Of a stretch of 5,368 bases of DNA, positions 1-5,299 are shown one piece after another (the stretch's first letter is position 1; each line of letters begins with the position of its first letter). Both the position numbers and the translations under genes were made by a program. This DNA is from Deltaproteobacteria bacterium RIFCSPLOWO2_02_FULL_57_26 (GTDB taxonomy: Bacteria; Desulfobacterota; Binatia; UBA9968): NCBI GenBank assembly GCA_001798455.1, contig MGSI01000090.1, positions 1 to 5,368 on the forward strand, given 5' to 3'. Below the pieces are notes generated by a model that saw only the letters and a list, made by a program, of their open reading frames with translations, searched no databases and had not been told where the DNA came from.

Positions 1-843
1 TGCCACGTGGACCTTGAGTTCTCTGCGGCGGAGCCCAAGCGGGAGCCCGAGGCCGAGTGGCTGGTCAAGGCGGAAGCGATGGGACTCAGAGGCGTGGTGC
101 TCAAGTCTCATTGGTGGCCCACGGTAACCGCCGTGCCTCTGATCCTGGCTGCGACCTCGACCAAGGTATTCCTCTGGTCCAGCGTAACGCTTAACGCCTC
201 GGCCGGGGGCCCGAACCCGTGCGTGGTCGAGGCCGGCGCGGCGTTGGGAGGGAAAGTCATTTTTTTGCCTACCTGGGGCGCGCTCAACGATATTCAGCGT
301 CGAGGCTTCAGCCATCGGCTTCTCTCGGTTTACCGAGATTTTTCCCGTCTGGACAATCCAGGCTTCGTTTTCACGGACGATCGGGGTAATCTCCTCCCGC
401 TGGGACAGGAGATCGTCCAATACTGTAAGGCCAAGGATCTCACTTTGGGAACAGGGCACGTTTCCTGGCAGGAGTCCCTGGCATTCGCCCAGGCAGCGGA
501 GCAGATGGGATTCAAGCGCTTGATCCTGAATCACCCCTTGAGTGATATCATCGGCGCTCCTTTGGATGCCCTGCAGCGCGCAGCGGAACTGGGCGCCTTT
601 ATCGAGACCTGCTGGAATCAACTCGCTCCCGGCCGCATGGATTCGCGCGAACTCGTATCAAAGCTTCGCGTGATCGGTCTCGGCCAGGTCGTCGCGAGCA
701 CCGATTACTTTCGTCCTTACAGCCCGAGTCCGCCCGAGCTCTTTCGCATGTTTCTCGGCATGCTTCACGAAGGGGGCCTGACCCGCGAGGAGATCAAGCA
801 GGTGGCCTGTATCAATCCCGCCAGGGCGATGGGCCTGGAGTGA
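1..843 (+). CDS. DUF6282-family metal-dependent hydrolase (amidohydrolase-like), 5' truncated
   Basis: The frame is open from base 1 (Cys-His-Val-Asp-Leu...) to the TGA at 841-843. The GTG at position 7 could be read as a start, but the His codon just before it falls where amidohydrolase-like proteins have the second His of the N-terminal HxH metal motif, so the real start is probably upstream of the window. Counting from the Val at position 7, further likely metal or active-site residues are Lys33/His35 (VLKSHWW), His151 (GTGHVSW), His176 (LNHPLSD) and Asp223 (ASTDYF), spaced as in a TIM-barrel metal hydrolase. The segments GLRGVVLKSHWWPT and LNASAGGPNP are typical, from memory, of the DUF6282 family of putative cytosolic hydrolases. 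The substrate is unknown. The C-terminus (INPARAMGLE) resembles the end of amidohydrolases, where the last helix carries an NPA motif. No strong terminator follows. Confidence 0.8.
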   Translation, partial: CHVDLEFSAAEPKREPEAEWLVKAEAMGLRGVVLKSHWWPTVTAVPLILAATSTKVFLWSSVTLNASAGGPNPCVVEAGAALGGKVIFLPTWGALNDIQRRGFSHRLLSVYRDFSRLDNPGFVFTDDRGNLLPLGQEIVQYCKAKDLTLGTGHVSWQESLAFAQAAEQMGFKRLILNHPLSDIIGAPLDALQRAAELGAFIETCWNQLAPGRMDSRELVSKLRVIGLGQVVASTDYFRPYSPSPPELFRMFLGMLHEGGLTREEIKQVACINPARAMGLE

Positions 844-1022
844 GGCGCATCAGATCTTGGGCCACCAGGCGCCAATTTCTCTTAACGGATTCGCACCGAA
901 CAGAGGTATCCGGCTGGCCCCCGGCCATCGCCCCGTCTATCGCGACCACACCGATAAGCAGATCCTCTTCGGTTTGCAGCCTCTCGGCCCTTTAAATTTC
1001 CCCAGTAGCAGCAAGCATGTGC
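844..1022. other. Intergenic stretch, no gene seen
   Basis: Between the hydrolase stop and the Fic operator array I see no convincing coding frame. A perfect 6-bp inverted repeat, GCAGCA/TGCTGC with a 6-nt loop (1008-1025), runs into the first half-site of the array. It has no following T-run, so it is not a standard terminator. The rest of the stretch shows no recognisable motif. Confidence 0.5.
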
Positions 1023-1067
1023 TGCGGTGAATAGCGCGTATATTCTCCGCATAACATACGGTGAATG
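1023..1067 (+). repeat. 56-bp-period direct repeat, copy 1
   Basis: This 45-bp segment aligns with 1079-1123 at 36 of 45 positions by hand count. Three blocks are identical (the first 8 bases, a 12-base TATTCTCCGCAT block and the last 11 bases, TACGGTGAATG), and divergence is confined to two spacers. The conserved blocks are the half-sites, which suggests selection on binding sites after a local duplication. Copy 1 also keeps a TATATT hexamer (1039-1044), equivalent to the -10 of copy 2. Confidence 0.85.
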
Positions 1068-1070
1068 TGC

Positions 1071-1100
1071 TTGAAGGATGCGGTGATTATATGTTATATT
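1071..1100 (+). promoter_or_regulatory. Predicted sigma70-like promoter of the Fic gene
   Basis: TTGAAG (1071-1076) and TATATT (1095-1100) are separated by 18 bp, with an extended -10 TG at 1092-1093. Transcription would start near 1107, giving a very short leader before the ATG at 1121. The -10 lies between and within half-sites of the operator array, so a bound protein would block RNA polymerase. Confidence 0.55.
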
Positions 1101-1123
1101 CTCCGCATGAGGTACGGTGAATG
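1079..1123 (+). repeat. 56-bp-period direct repeat, copy 2 (overlaps Fic start codon)
   Basis: Second copy of the duplicated operator unit. Its central spacer reads GAGG instead of AACA and so supplies a Shine-Dalgarno, and its terminal GAATG block contains the ATG start codon of the Fic gene. Confidence 0.85.
1109..1112 (+). promoter_or_regulatory. Ribosome binding site of the Fic gene
   Basis: GAGG lies 8 nt before the ATG at 1121 and supports that start. It occupies the spacer between the last two half-sites of the operator array. Confidence 0.65.
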
Positions 1124-2239
1124 AGTCGTTATATCCATGAATTGCCGGACTGGCCGTCGTTTAAGTGGGACCAGAAAAAGCTAGCCGGCCCGCTGGCGGC
1201 CTTGCGCCACCGGCAGGGGCGGCTGATCGGCCGGATGGAGACCCTGGGATTCCCCTTGCGGGCAGAAGCAAACCTGCGGACCCTGACTCTGGATGTTACT
1301 AAATCTTCCGAAATCGAAGGTGAGATTCTGGATCGCGATCAGGTGCGATCTTCTATTGCACGGCGCTTGGGTATGGACATTGGTGCGCTGGCACCCGCTG
1401 ACCGCAACGTCGAGGGTGTGGTCGAAATGATGCTGGACGCCACGCAGAAATACAGTGAGCCGCTAACCGCCGAACGATTGGCCGGCTGGCATGCGTCGCT
1501 TTTCCCCACGGGCTACAGCGGCATCAGGAGAATCGCAGTTGGCCGGTGGCGCGATGATGCCAAGGGACCGATGCAGGTTGTTTCCGGCGCGGCCGGACGG
1601 GAACGTGTGCATTTTGAAGCACCTGCAGCAAAGCGTCTTAAGAGAGAGATGACACTGTTTCTCAAATGGTTCAATGGCACAGATGATACGGATCCTGTCC
1701 TGCGGGCCGGGCTTGCTCATTTGTGGTTTGTCACCATTCATCCCTTCGAGGACGGAAACGGTCGCATCGCGCGCGCGATCGCTGATATGGCTCTGGCTCG
1801 TTCGGAACAGAGCTCGCAGCGTTTTTATAGCATGTCGGCGCAGATCCGCATTGAACGAAAGACCTATTACGACATCTTGGAGAAAACGCAGAAAGGCGGC
1901 CTTGGTATTACGCCCTGGCTGGAATGGTTTCTCGGCTGTCTCGACCGTGCCTTTGACGGTACGGAAGAAACGCTTGGCAGCGTCCTCCATAAAGCACGTT
2001 TTTGGGAAAGGCATGCGGACACATCGTTCAACGACCGCCAGCGTCTCATGGTGAACAAGCTGCTGGACGGCGTTGAAGGCAAGCTGACCTCATCCAAATG
2101 GGCGAAGATTGCTAAATGCTCGCAGGATACAGCCTTACGTGACATCCTCGACCTCGTTAATCATGGCATTCTTGCCAAGAACCTCGGAGGCGGGCGCAGC
2201 ACCAGCTATTCCTTGACGCAGGCGGACGCGCCGTCGTAG
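1121..2239 (+). CDS. Fic family protein adenylyltransferase, class II (DUF4172-Fic-wHTH)
   Basis: Fic enzymes usually transfer AMP from ATP to hydroxyl side chains of target proteins. The catalytic motif HPFEDGNGRIAR is complete at residues 207-218 (catalytic His207, Mg-binding acidic residue Asp211, phosphate-binding GNGR). The beta-hairpin flap that positions targets is about residues 131-160. The N-terminal domain, beginning YIHELPDWPSF, is DUF4172-like, and residues 62-67 (SSEIEG) match the (S/T)xxxE(G/N) inhibitory motif, with Glu66 expected to block ATP gamma-phosphate placement. The inhibitory helix precedes the Fic core in the same chain, which makes it class II. Residues about 305-366 form a winged-helix domain. 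At 372 residues it matches the length of typical free-standing class II Fic proteins such as that of Shewanella. There is no adjacent antitoxin, as expected for self-inhibited Fic. The target is unknown. The start at 1121 has a good Shine-Dalgarno and lies inside the operator array. Confidence 0.93.
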   Translation: MSRYIHELPDWPSFKWDQKKLAGPLAALRHRQGRLIGRMETLGFPLRAEANLRTLTLDVTKSSEIEGEILDRDQVRSSIARRLGMDIGALAPADRNVEGVVEMMLDATQKYSEPLTAERLAGWHASLFPTGYSGIRRIAVGRWRDDAKGPMQVVSGAAGRERVHFEAPAAKRLKREMTLFLKWFNGTDDTDPVLRAGLAHLWFVTIHPFEDGNGRIARAIADMALARSEQSSQRFYSMSAQIRIERKTYYDILEKTQKGGLGITPWLEWFLGCLDRAFDGTEETLGSVLHKARFWERHADTSFNDRQRLMVNKLLDGVEGKLTSSKWAKIAKCSQDTALRDILDLVNHGILAKNLGGGRSTSYSLTQADAPS

Positions 2240-2251
2240 CGGTCTCAGTGC

Positions 2252-2376
2252 TGGATCTCCAAGAAGCCGCGAGCGAGCGTGGCATCTGCCTTTATGGCCG
2301 CGGGGAGACCTGTCTGCGTGTCCGCGCAGGTAGACAGCGCTCCGAGGCCATGCCGTGGGTTACGTGAAAAGACTCC
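2252..2376 (+). repeat. Dispersed intergenic repeat, copy 1
   Basis: Three blocks match the second copy at 4158-4300 in the same orientation: 2252-2279 (23 of 28 identical), 2280-2307 (25 of 28) and 2330-2376 (43 of 47), by hand alignment. Copy 1 has a private 22-bp insert (2308-2329) that, with the next two bases, forms a hairpin: ACCTG and GCG pair with CGC and CAGGT around a TGTC loop. It lacks about 40 bp present in copy 2 between the first two blocks. It begins 12 bp after the Fic stop codon. No coding capacity is evident, and it may be a small non-autonomous or structured-RNA-like intergenic element. Confidence 0.75.
2308..2331. other. Hairpin insert unique to dispersed repeat copy 1
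   Basis: ACCTG (2308-2312) plus GCG (2316-2318) can pair with CGC (2323-2325) plus CAGGT (2327-2331) around a 4-nt loop. An overlapping wider pairing, CTGTCT (2310-2315) with AGACAG (2332-2337), is also possible. The insert is absent from copy 2, where the flanking blocks are directly joined. Confidence 0.5.
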
Positions 2377-2442
2377 CGACTCCGTTCAAATTTTTAAAAG
2401 CCCAGAGTGGACCCCTTTTTCAAAAGACTTCAGTGTTCGGAC

Positions 2443-3693
2443 CTATAAGGTATTCCAGTCAGGCACAACCTTGGCGAACTCCTCCTGGAATGCGGGGCGT
2501 TTCGAGTTGAGCATTTTGATCCGTTTCGCCCATGCCTGCCACTTGTCCGGTCTCTTGAGCACATCGAGCCACATGTGGCGGACCTTCTGGGCAACCCTTG
2601 CCTTCTGAGCATAGGTTTCACGCTGGGCGTTCTGATTCAGGTTCCCCAGACCAGACATGTAGAAGGCCAGCACCTGGTCCGGGTATCTCTCCTCCAATTG
2701 GGCAGCTATCGTGAGAGAATCGTCGCCGTCATAACGGCTGTCGGGATAGCCCATGGTGGACAGGACCCGGACCGCCTGGCCGTAATCCTCGCGTTCCATG
2801 CAGATCTTGAGCCGCTCTTCCGGCGACGCTCGCGCCGTAGCGGCCAGCATCCGGGCCTCAAACACTCTCCATTCCTCAGCTCGGCAAAGCTTCCTGAAGG
2901 AGCGGTAACTCGCGAGCGTCAATTCCTCGGTAGCCTGCTCAAACTGGAGTTCAAGGTAACCCTCCCGGTCCCCGGATTTTTTGGCCCGCTCAGCCATGAA
3001 AGCACGGAGCTCATCCATCCGGCCTTTGCCCCTGCGCATCCCTTCGCGGGCGATCGCCAAAGCCTGTTCCCGGTCGCCTTGTTTCCAGTAAAAGGTTGCC
3101 AGGTCGTAATAGTCGGCCCCGTACTCCATCCTGCGGGAACGCAGAGCGAGATACTTTTCTCGGTCACCGATCTTGCGGTAGATCCGTCGTGCATGGTCTA
3201 GAGGCCAGTCCTTTCCGATCTCCTCCAAAAGTTGGGCGAAGTAGCGCAGGTCTTCATCGTCCCGGGAGGCAGCGTAAGCCACCTCGTAAAGGGCATCGTC
3301 CATGCCTGCGTTGCCGCTCCGGATATACGGCAACACCTCCTCCAGCAGCGACCGGCGATCATCCCTGGCGATGCGGGACCGTTTCAATTTCGTGGACAGC
3401 TCGTACAGCAGCTCTCCCACGTGATCTTCCGTGCCGTGATCCCCACCGCCGTACTCGTCCAATTCGGCGAGATCCGACTCCAGCTCCTCCCAAAGCGCAA
3501 ACAGCGCCGCAGATTCGGTGTCGGCCTCGGAAGCCAAAACCACATGTTTCTGCAGAAACTCCAGGCATTCACGCCGGACATCCGGGCGCGTGCCGGCCAG
3601 TCGCTCGACCAACTGCCCCAAGACTGCGGCGTCGGCCGCTCGAACGAGCTGCGTCAAACGACTCGTTGCCTTACTCTTCTTTTGCTCGCGCAT
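2443..3693 (-). CDS. All-helical TPR-like protein resembling the C-terminal region of SWIM zinc-finger proteins
   Basis: A 416-residue, charged, probably cytosolic protein with no signal peptide or membrane segment. It is almost wholly helical, and residues about 177-275 show TPR-like repeats, such as DREKYLALRSRRME then DYYDLATFYWKQGDREQALAIAREG, and later DREGYLELQFEQATEELTL. The C-terminal part (VLAFYMSGLGNLN, then VRHMWLDVLKRPDKW and KRPAFQEEFAKV) resembles, from memory, the tail of bacterial SWIM zinc-finger proteins. No CxCxnCxH SWIM motif is present: the only three Cys (43, 270, 288) are scattered. So it is either a stand-alone version or has lost the N-terminal domain. A TGA two codons before the ATG bounds the start, and no good Shine-Dalgarno is seen (a purine run lies about 20 nt upstream). 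The molecular role is unknown, with scaffold or protein-protein binding as an inference. The gene is bracketed by two copies of a dispersed repeat. Confidence 0.82.
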   Translation of the reverse strand: MREQKKSKATSRLTQLVRAADAAVLGQLVERLAGTRPDVRRECLEFLQKHVVLASEADTESAALFALWEELESDLAELDEYGGGDHGTEDHVGELLYELSTKLKRSRIARDDRRSLLEEVLPYIRSGNAGMDDALYEVAYAASRDDEDLRYFAQLLEEIGKDWPLDHARRIYRKIGDREKYLALRSRRMEYGADYYDLATFYWKQGDREQALAIAREGMRRGKGRMDELRAFMAERAKKSGDREGYLELQFEQATEELTLASYRSFRKLCRAEEWRVFEARMLAATARASPEERLKICMEREDYGQAVRVLSTMGYPDSRYDGDDSLTIAAQLEERYPDQVLAFYMSGLGNLNQNAQRETYAQKARVAQKVRHMWLDVLKRPDKWQAWAKRIKMLNSKRPAFQEEFAKVVPDWNTL

Positions 3694-4113
3694 CGTCGGT
3701 CAATCCAATGGTCTCTCTCTCATGACCCGTCGCCCGAGCCCCGGCATGGATGAAGGAACGGTTTACCCCACCGCTACGACCGCGGGCTCGTCGCATCTCG
3801 ATGGCGATCGTACCCTGCCCACCCGAGTCTTGTAAAGCATGGCGTACGCGGGCTCTGGCCTGGACATCCAAACGGTTCTGCCATTGTGAGTTCGGGCAGC
3901 AACGTCAGGCTTCGGGCGAAGGATGCCATATTTCCCGGACGACCTTAGCCAGCTTTTTTTTGAAGGGCCCTGTCCTTGCCCAACCCATGCCCGCAGAGCT
4001 GTTTCCCGGTCGACCAACCTTCTCTGCTGCAGGGCAGGATAAGGGGTCTTTTACGGCGGGAAGGCCATTCGTACGACAGGAGCGGCGGGTCATGTCGCCC
4101 CGTCTTCGCATTC
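3694..4113. other. Gene-poor stretch with no supported gene
   Basis: About 420 bp upstream of the minus-strand helical protein. Open frames exist on both strands but have no ribosome binding sites, no recognisable domains and Arg/Ser/Pro-rich translations typical of noncoding GC-rich DNA. A run of eight T (3954-3961) is not preceded by a stem. Two minus-strand frames overlap out of phase here (3671-3871 and 3763-4017), and either could be a decayed gene, but I cannot name one. Confidence 0.5.
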
Positions 4114-4157
4114 TCAGCCCTTCGATACGGCCCTGCGGGCCTACTCAGGACAGGCGG
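4114..4157. repeat. REP-like hairpin element
   Basis: The segment has the form CAGCCCTTCGATAC, then a perfect GGCCC-TGC-GGGCC hairpin (4129-4141), then TACTCAGGACAGGCGG. This closely resembles a REP family that I recall as abundant in many environmental bacterial genomes, with a CCCTTCGA...CTCAGGA core and central stem. Such elements are intergenic and are often mobilised by RAYT transposases encoded elsewhere. No RAYT gene is in this window. It directly abuts the second dispersed repeat. Confidence 0.65.
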
Positions 4158-4300
4158 TGGATCTTTAAGAACCCACGAGCGAGCCCGCCATCCGCGTTGC
4201 CGAATATTGTCTGGTGATCAATCAGTGGCAACTGCTTTTCTGGCCGCGGGGAGGTAGACAGCGCTCCGAGACCATGCTGTCGGTCACGTGAAAAGACTCC
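4158..4300 (+). repeat. Dispersed intergenic repeat, copy 2
   Basis: Direct-orientation partner of 2252-2376. Matching blocks are about 4158-4185, 4226-4253 and 4254-4300. The last two blocks are contiguous here, whereas copy 1 has a 22-bp hairpin insert between them. Copy 2 in turn has about 40 private bases (about 4186-4225) between its first and second blocks. The best-conserved core includes GGCCGCGGGGAG, GTAGACAGCGCTCCGAG and ACGTGAAAAGACTCC. The two copies flank the minus-strand helical-protein gene. Confidence 0.75.
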
Positions 4301-4350
4301 TTTTCCCCGCGAATTGTGCCTGCGGCACGGCTGCCGGTTTTAAGGGGCGC

Positions 4351-4380
4351 TTGCTTTCAATCGCGGGCGGCAGATACAAT
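4351..4380 (+). promoter_or_regulatory. Predicted sigma70-like promoter of the DUF5678-like/protease operon
   Basis: TTGCTT (4351-4356) and TACAAT (4375-4380) are 18 bp apart. The -10 hexamer is one base from consensus. Transcription would start near 4387, leaving about 32 nt of leader before the GTG start at 4419. Confidence 0.55.
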
Positions 4381-4404
4381 GACCATGATAGAAGGCCGTA
4401 CCGC

Positions 4405-4410
4405 AAGAGG
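4405..4410 (+). promoter_or_regulatory. Ribosome binding site deciding a GTG start
   Basis: AAGAGG sits 8 nt before the GTG at 4419 and supports that unusual start codon. The in-frame ATG at 4446 has no comparable signal. Confidence 0.6.
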
Positions 4411-4418
4411 ATTTCGAG

Positions 4419-4715
4419 GTGGAAGATAAGCAAGTCCCGCTGGTGATGGAAGAGGTGGCTGACCCCGAGGAGCTTGCCAAAGCGCGGGTGCAACGCGAGC
4501 GATTCGATCGTAACGCCGCTTGGTTGCAAGCGCGCGCGTCGGAGGTTTACACGCGCTACCGCGGCAAGTGCATCTGCGTTGCCGGCGAAGAACTGTTCGT
4601 CGCGGACACCCCCGAAGAAGCCCTGGCTTTGGCCACCGCGGCCCATCCCGAAGATGATGGCAGCTTTCTCCGGTACATCCCCCGCGAAAAACTAGACCGC
4701 ATCTATGCGAATTGA
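4419..4715 (+). CDS. Small DUF5678-like protein
   Basis: A 98-residue acidic protein starting at GTG. Residues 1-45 form a charged, probably helical arm (EELAKARVQRERFDRNAAWL). Residues about 46-87 follow the pattern of DUF5678-type small domains: a tyrosine/arginine/glycine/lysine start (YRGK), a short strand (CICVAGEELFVA), a helix with a PEEALALA pattern, then a proline-ended strand (FLRYIPRE). No catalytic residues are known for this group, and I place it there from pattern memory only. Its stop overlaps the start of the next gene (protease ATG at 4705), so the two genes are translationally coupled and very probably act together. It could be a partner, inhibitor or substrate of the protease, which is inference. 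Confidence 0.78.
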   Translation: MEDKQVPLVMEEVADPEELAKARVQRERFDRNAAWLQARASEVYTRYRGKCICVAGEELFVADTPEEALALATAAHPEDDGSFLRYIPREKLDRIYAN

Positions 4716-5139
4716 CGGCGAGTGGCTTCTGTGCGACGACGGCATCGTGCGGCCCGTAATCCGCGGCGAGATTCTGGCTGGCGACGGTACCTGGCAGCGG
4801 GCGGAATTCCTAGTTGATACCGGCGCGGATCGCACCGTGTTCAGTGCGGCCGTGTTGGCGGCGCTCCGTCTCCAACCCGTGGTTACTCAAGCTCGCCTCG
4901 GCGGTGTAGGGGGTGTGGCCGATTCGGTCGTCGTCGAAACCCAGGTTCGGCTCACTCGTGAGGAGGCTGGCAAGGTGGTGTTCCGGGGCCAGTATGCCGC
5001 TGTCACCGAACTGGAAGCGCTCGACATGAGCGTGCTGGGCCGTGACATCACCGGTTTGTTTGCAGTGATTGTCGATGGGCCTGGCAGTGTCGTCTGCCTG
5101 CTCAGACAGCAACATCAGTACACCATCAAGCAAAGTTGA
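4705..5139 (+). CDS. Retropepsin-like aspartic protease (clan AA)
   Basis: A 144-residue single-domain protein. FLVDTGADRTVFS (residues 35-47) contains the catalytic DTGA motif with Asp38. A glycine-rich segment LGGVGG (65-70) fits the substrate-covering flap region, and SVLGRDI (109-115) matches the conserved hydrophobic-Gly motif near the C-terminus of bacterial retropepsin-like proteins. Retropepsins act as dimers, with one DTG from each subunit, which suits this short single-motif chain. There is no signal peptide or membrane segment, so a cytoplasmic protease is expected. Its ATG lies inside the end of the upstream gene in another frame (11-bp overlap), indicating translational coupling. 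The substrate is unknown. Activity is inferred from the motif only. Confidence 0.85.
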   Translation: MRIDGEWLLCDDGIVRPVIRGEILAGDGTWQRAEFLVDTGADRTVFSAAVLAALRLQPVVTQARLGGVGGVADSVVVETQVRLTREEAGKVVFRGQYAAVTELEALDMSVLGRDITGLFAVIVDGPGSVVCLLRQQHQYTIKQS

Positions 5140-5201
5140 AGGTCGCCTTCCACGCCATGCAGCGGGGCGTGACCGCTCCCCTCTCGCATCCAAGAGACGG
5201 A

Positions 5202-5216
5202 GTTCACCACGTGAAC
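5202..5216. repeat. Inverted repeat downstream of the protease gene
   Basis: GTTCAC (5202-5207) and GTGAAC (5211-5216) form a perfect 6-bp inverted repeat with a CAC loop. It has no T-run after it, so it is more like a protein-binding site than a terminator. Confidence 0.4.
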
Positions 5217-5223
5217 CTTCGGA

Positions 5224-5241
5224 CTTTCGGAATTCCGAAAG
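5224..5241. repeat. Perfect 18-bp palindrome
   Basis: CTTTCGGAATTCCGAAAG equals its own reverse complement and lies 7 bp after another inverted repeat. It has the size of a dimeric regulator site and precedes a possible next gene. No function can be assigned. Confidence 0.55.
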
Positions 5242-5299
5242 CGCGAGAAGCCAATTCGCTTGGATTAGCTCCGTCTGGCCGGCGCATAAAGATCCCGGC

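Larger units (their letters stand above)
1023..1123. promoter_or_regulatory. Six-half-site operator-like array upstream of the Fic gene
   Basis: Six related half-sites occur in 100 bp: TGCGGTGAATA (1023-1033), TATTCTCCGCA (1041-1051, inverted), ATACGGTGAAT (1056-1066), TGCGGTGATTA (1079-1089), TATTCTCCGCA (1097-1107, inverted) and TACGGTGAATG (1113-1123). The order is forward, reverse, forward, repeated twice. On one strand the consensus is ATTCWCCGYA. The array covers the predicted -10 element, the Shine-Dalgarno and the ATG of the Fic gene. Such symmetry fits a dimeric DNA-binding protein. The Fic protein itself has a C-terminal winged helix, so autorepression is a reasonable inference, although a different regulator is possible. 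Confidence 0.7.

Noticed and set aside
844..880. Possible terminator after the hydrolase gene (GGCGC 844-848 with GCGCC 869-873)
   Set aside because: The stem is only 5 bp with a 20-nt loop and the following tract (AATTTCTCTT) is not a proper T-run.
1023..1123. CRISPR-like array
   Set aside because: Only two 45-bp units 56 bp apart with internal symmetry, and the diverged parts are short spacers inside the units. It fits operator duplication, and no cas genes are near.
1463..2145. Frames opposite or overlapping the Fic gene (1463-2014 minus, 1674-2054 plus, 1867-2145 minus)
   Set aside because: The Fic frame contains the complete catalytic motif, and these frames show no domain and cross its conserved regions.
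2412..2432. Possible terminator of the helical-protein gene around a CTTTTGAAAAAG-like segment
   Set aside because: The symmetry is AT-only and short, with no GC stem.
2575..3753. Several plus-strand open frames opposite the helical-protein gene (for example 2575-3201, 3096-3725, 3232-3753)
   Set aside because: They are antisense to a well-supported gene, have no domain pattern or ribosome binding site, and are rich in Arg/Pro/Ser as expected for shadow frames.
3750..4257. Plus-strand frames 3750-4217 and 3976-4257
   Set aside because: They run through the REP-like hairpin and the dispersed repeat, which are noncoding elements, and have no supporting start signals.
4316..4341. Terminator-like hairpins (GTGCC/GGCAC and CGGCA/TGCCG, then four T)
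   Set aside because: Stems are 5 bp, they overlap each other, and the T-run is short. No gene on the plus strand ends nearby.
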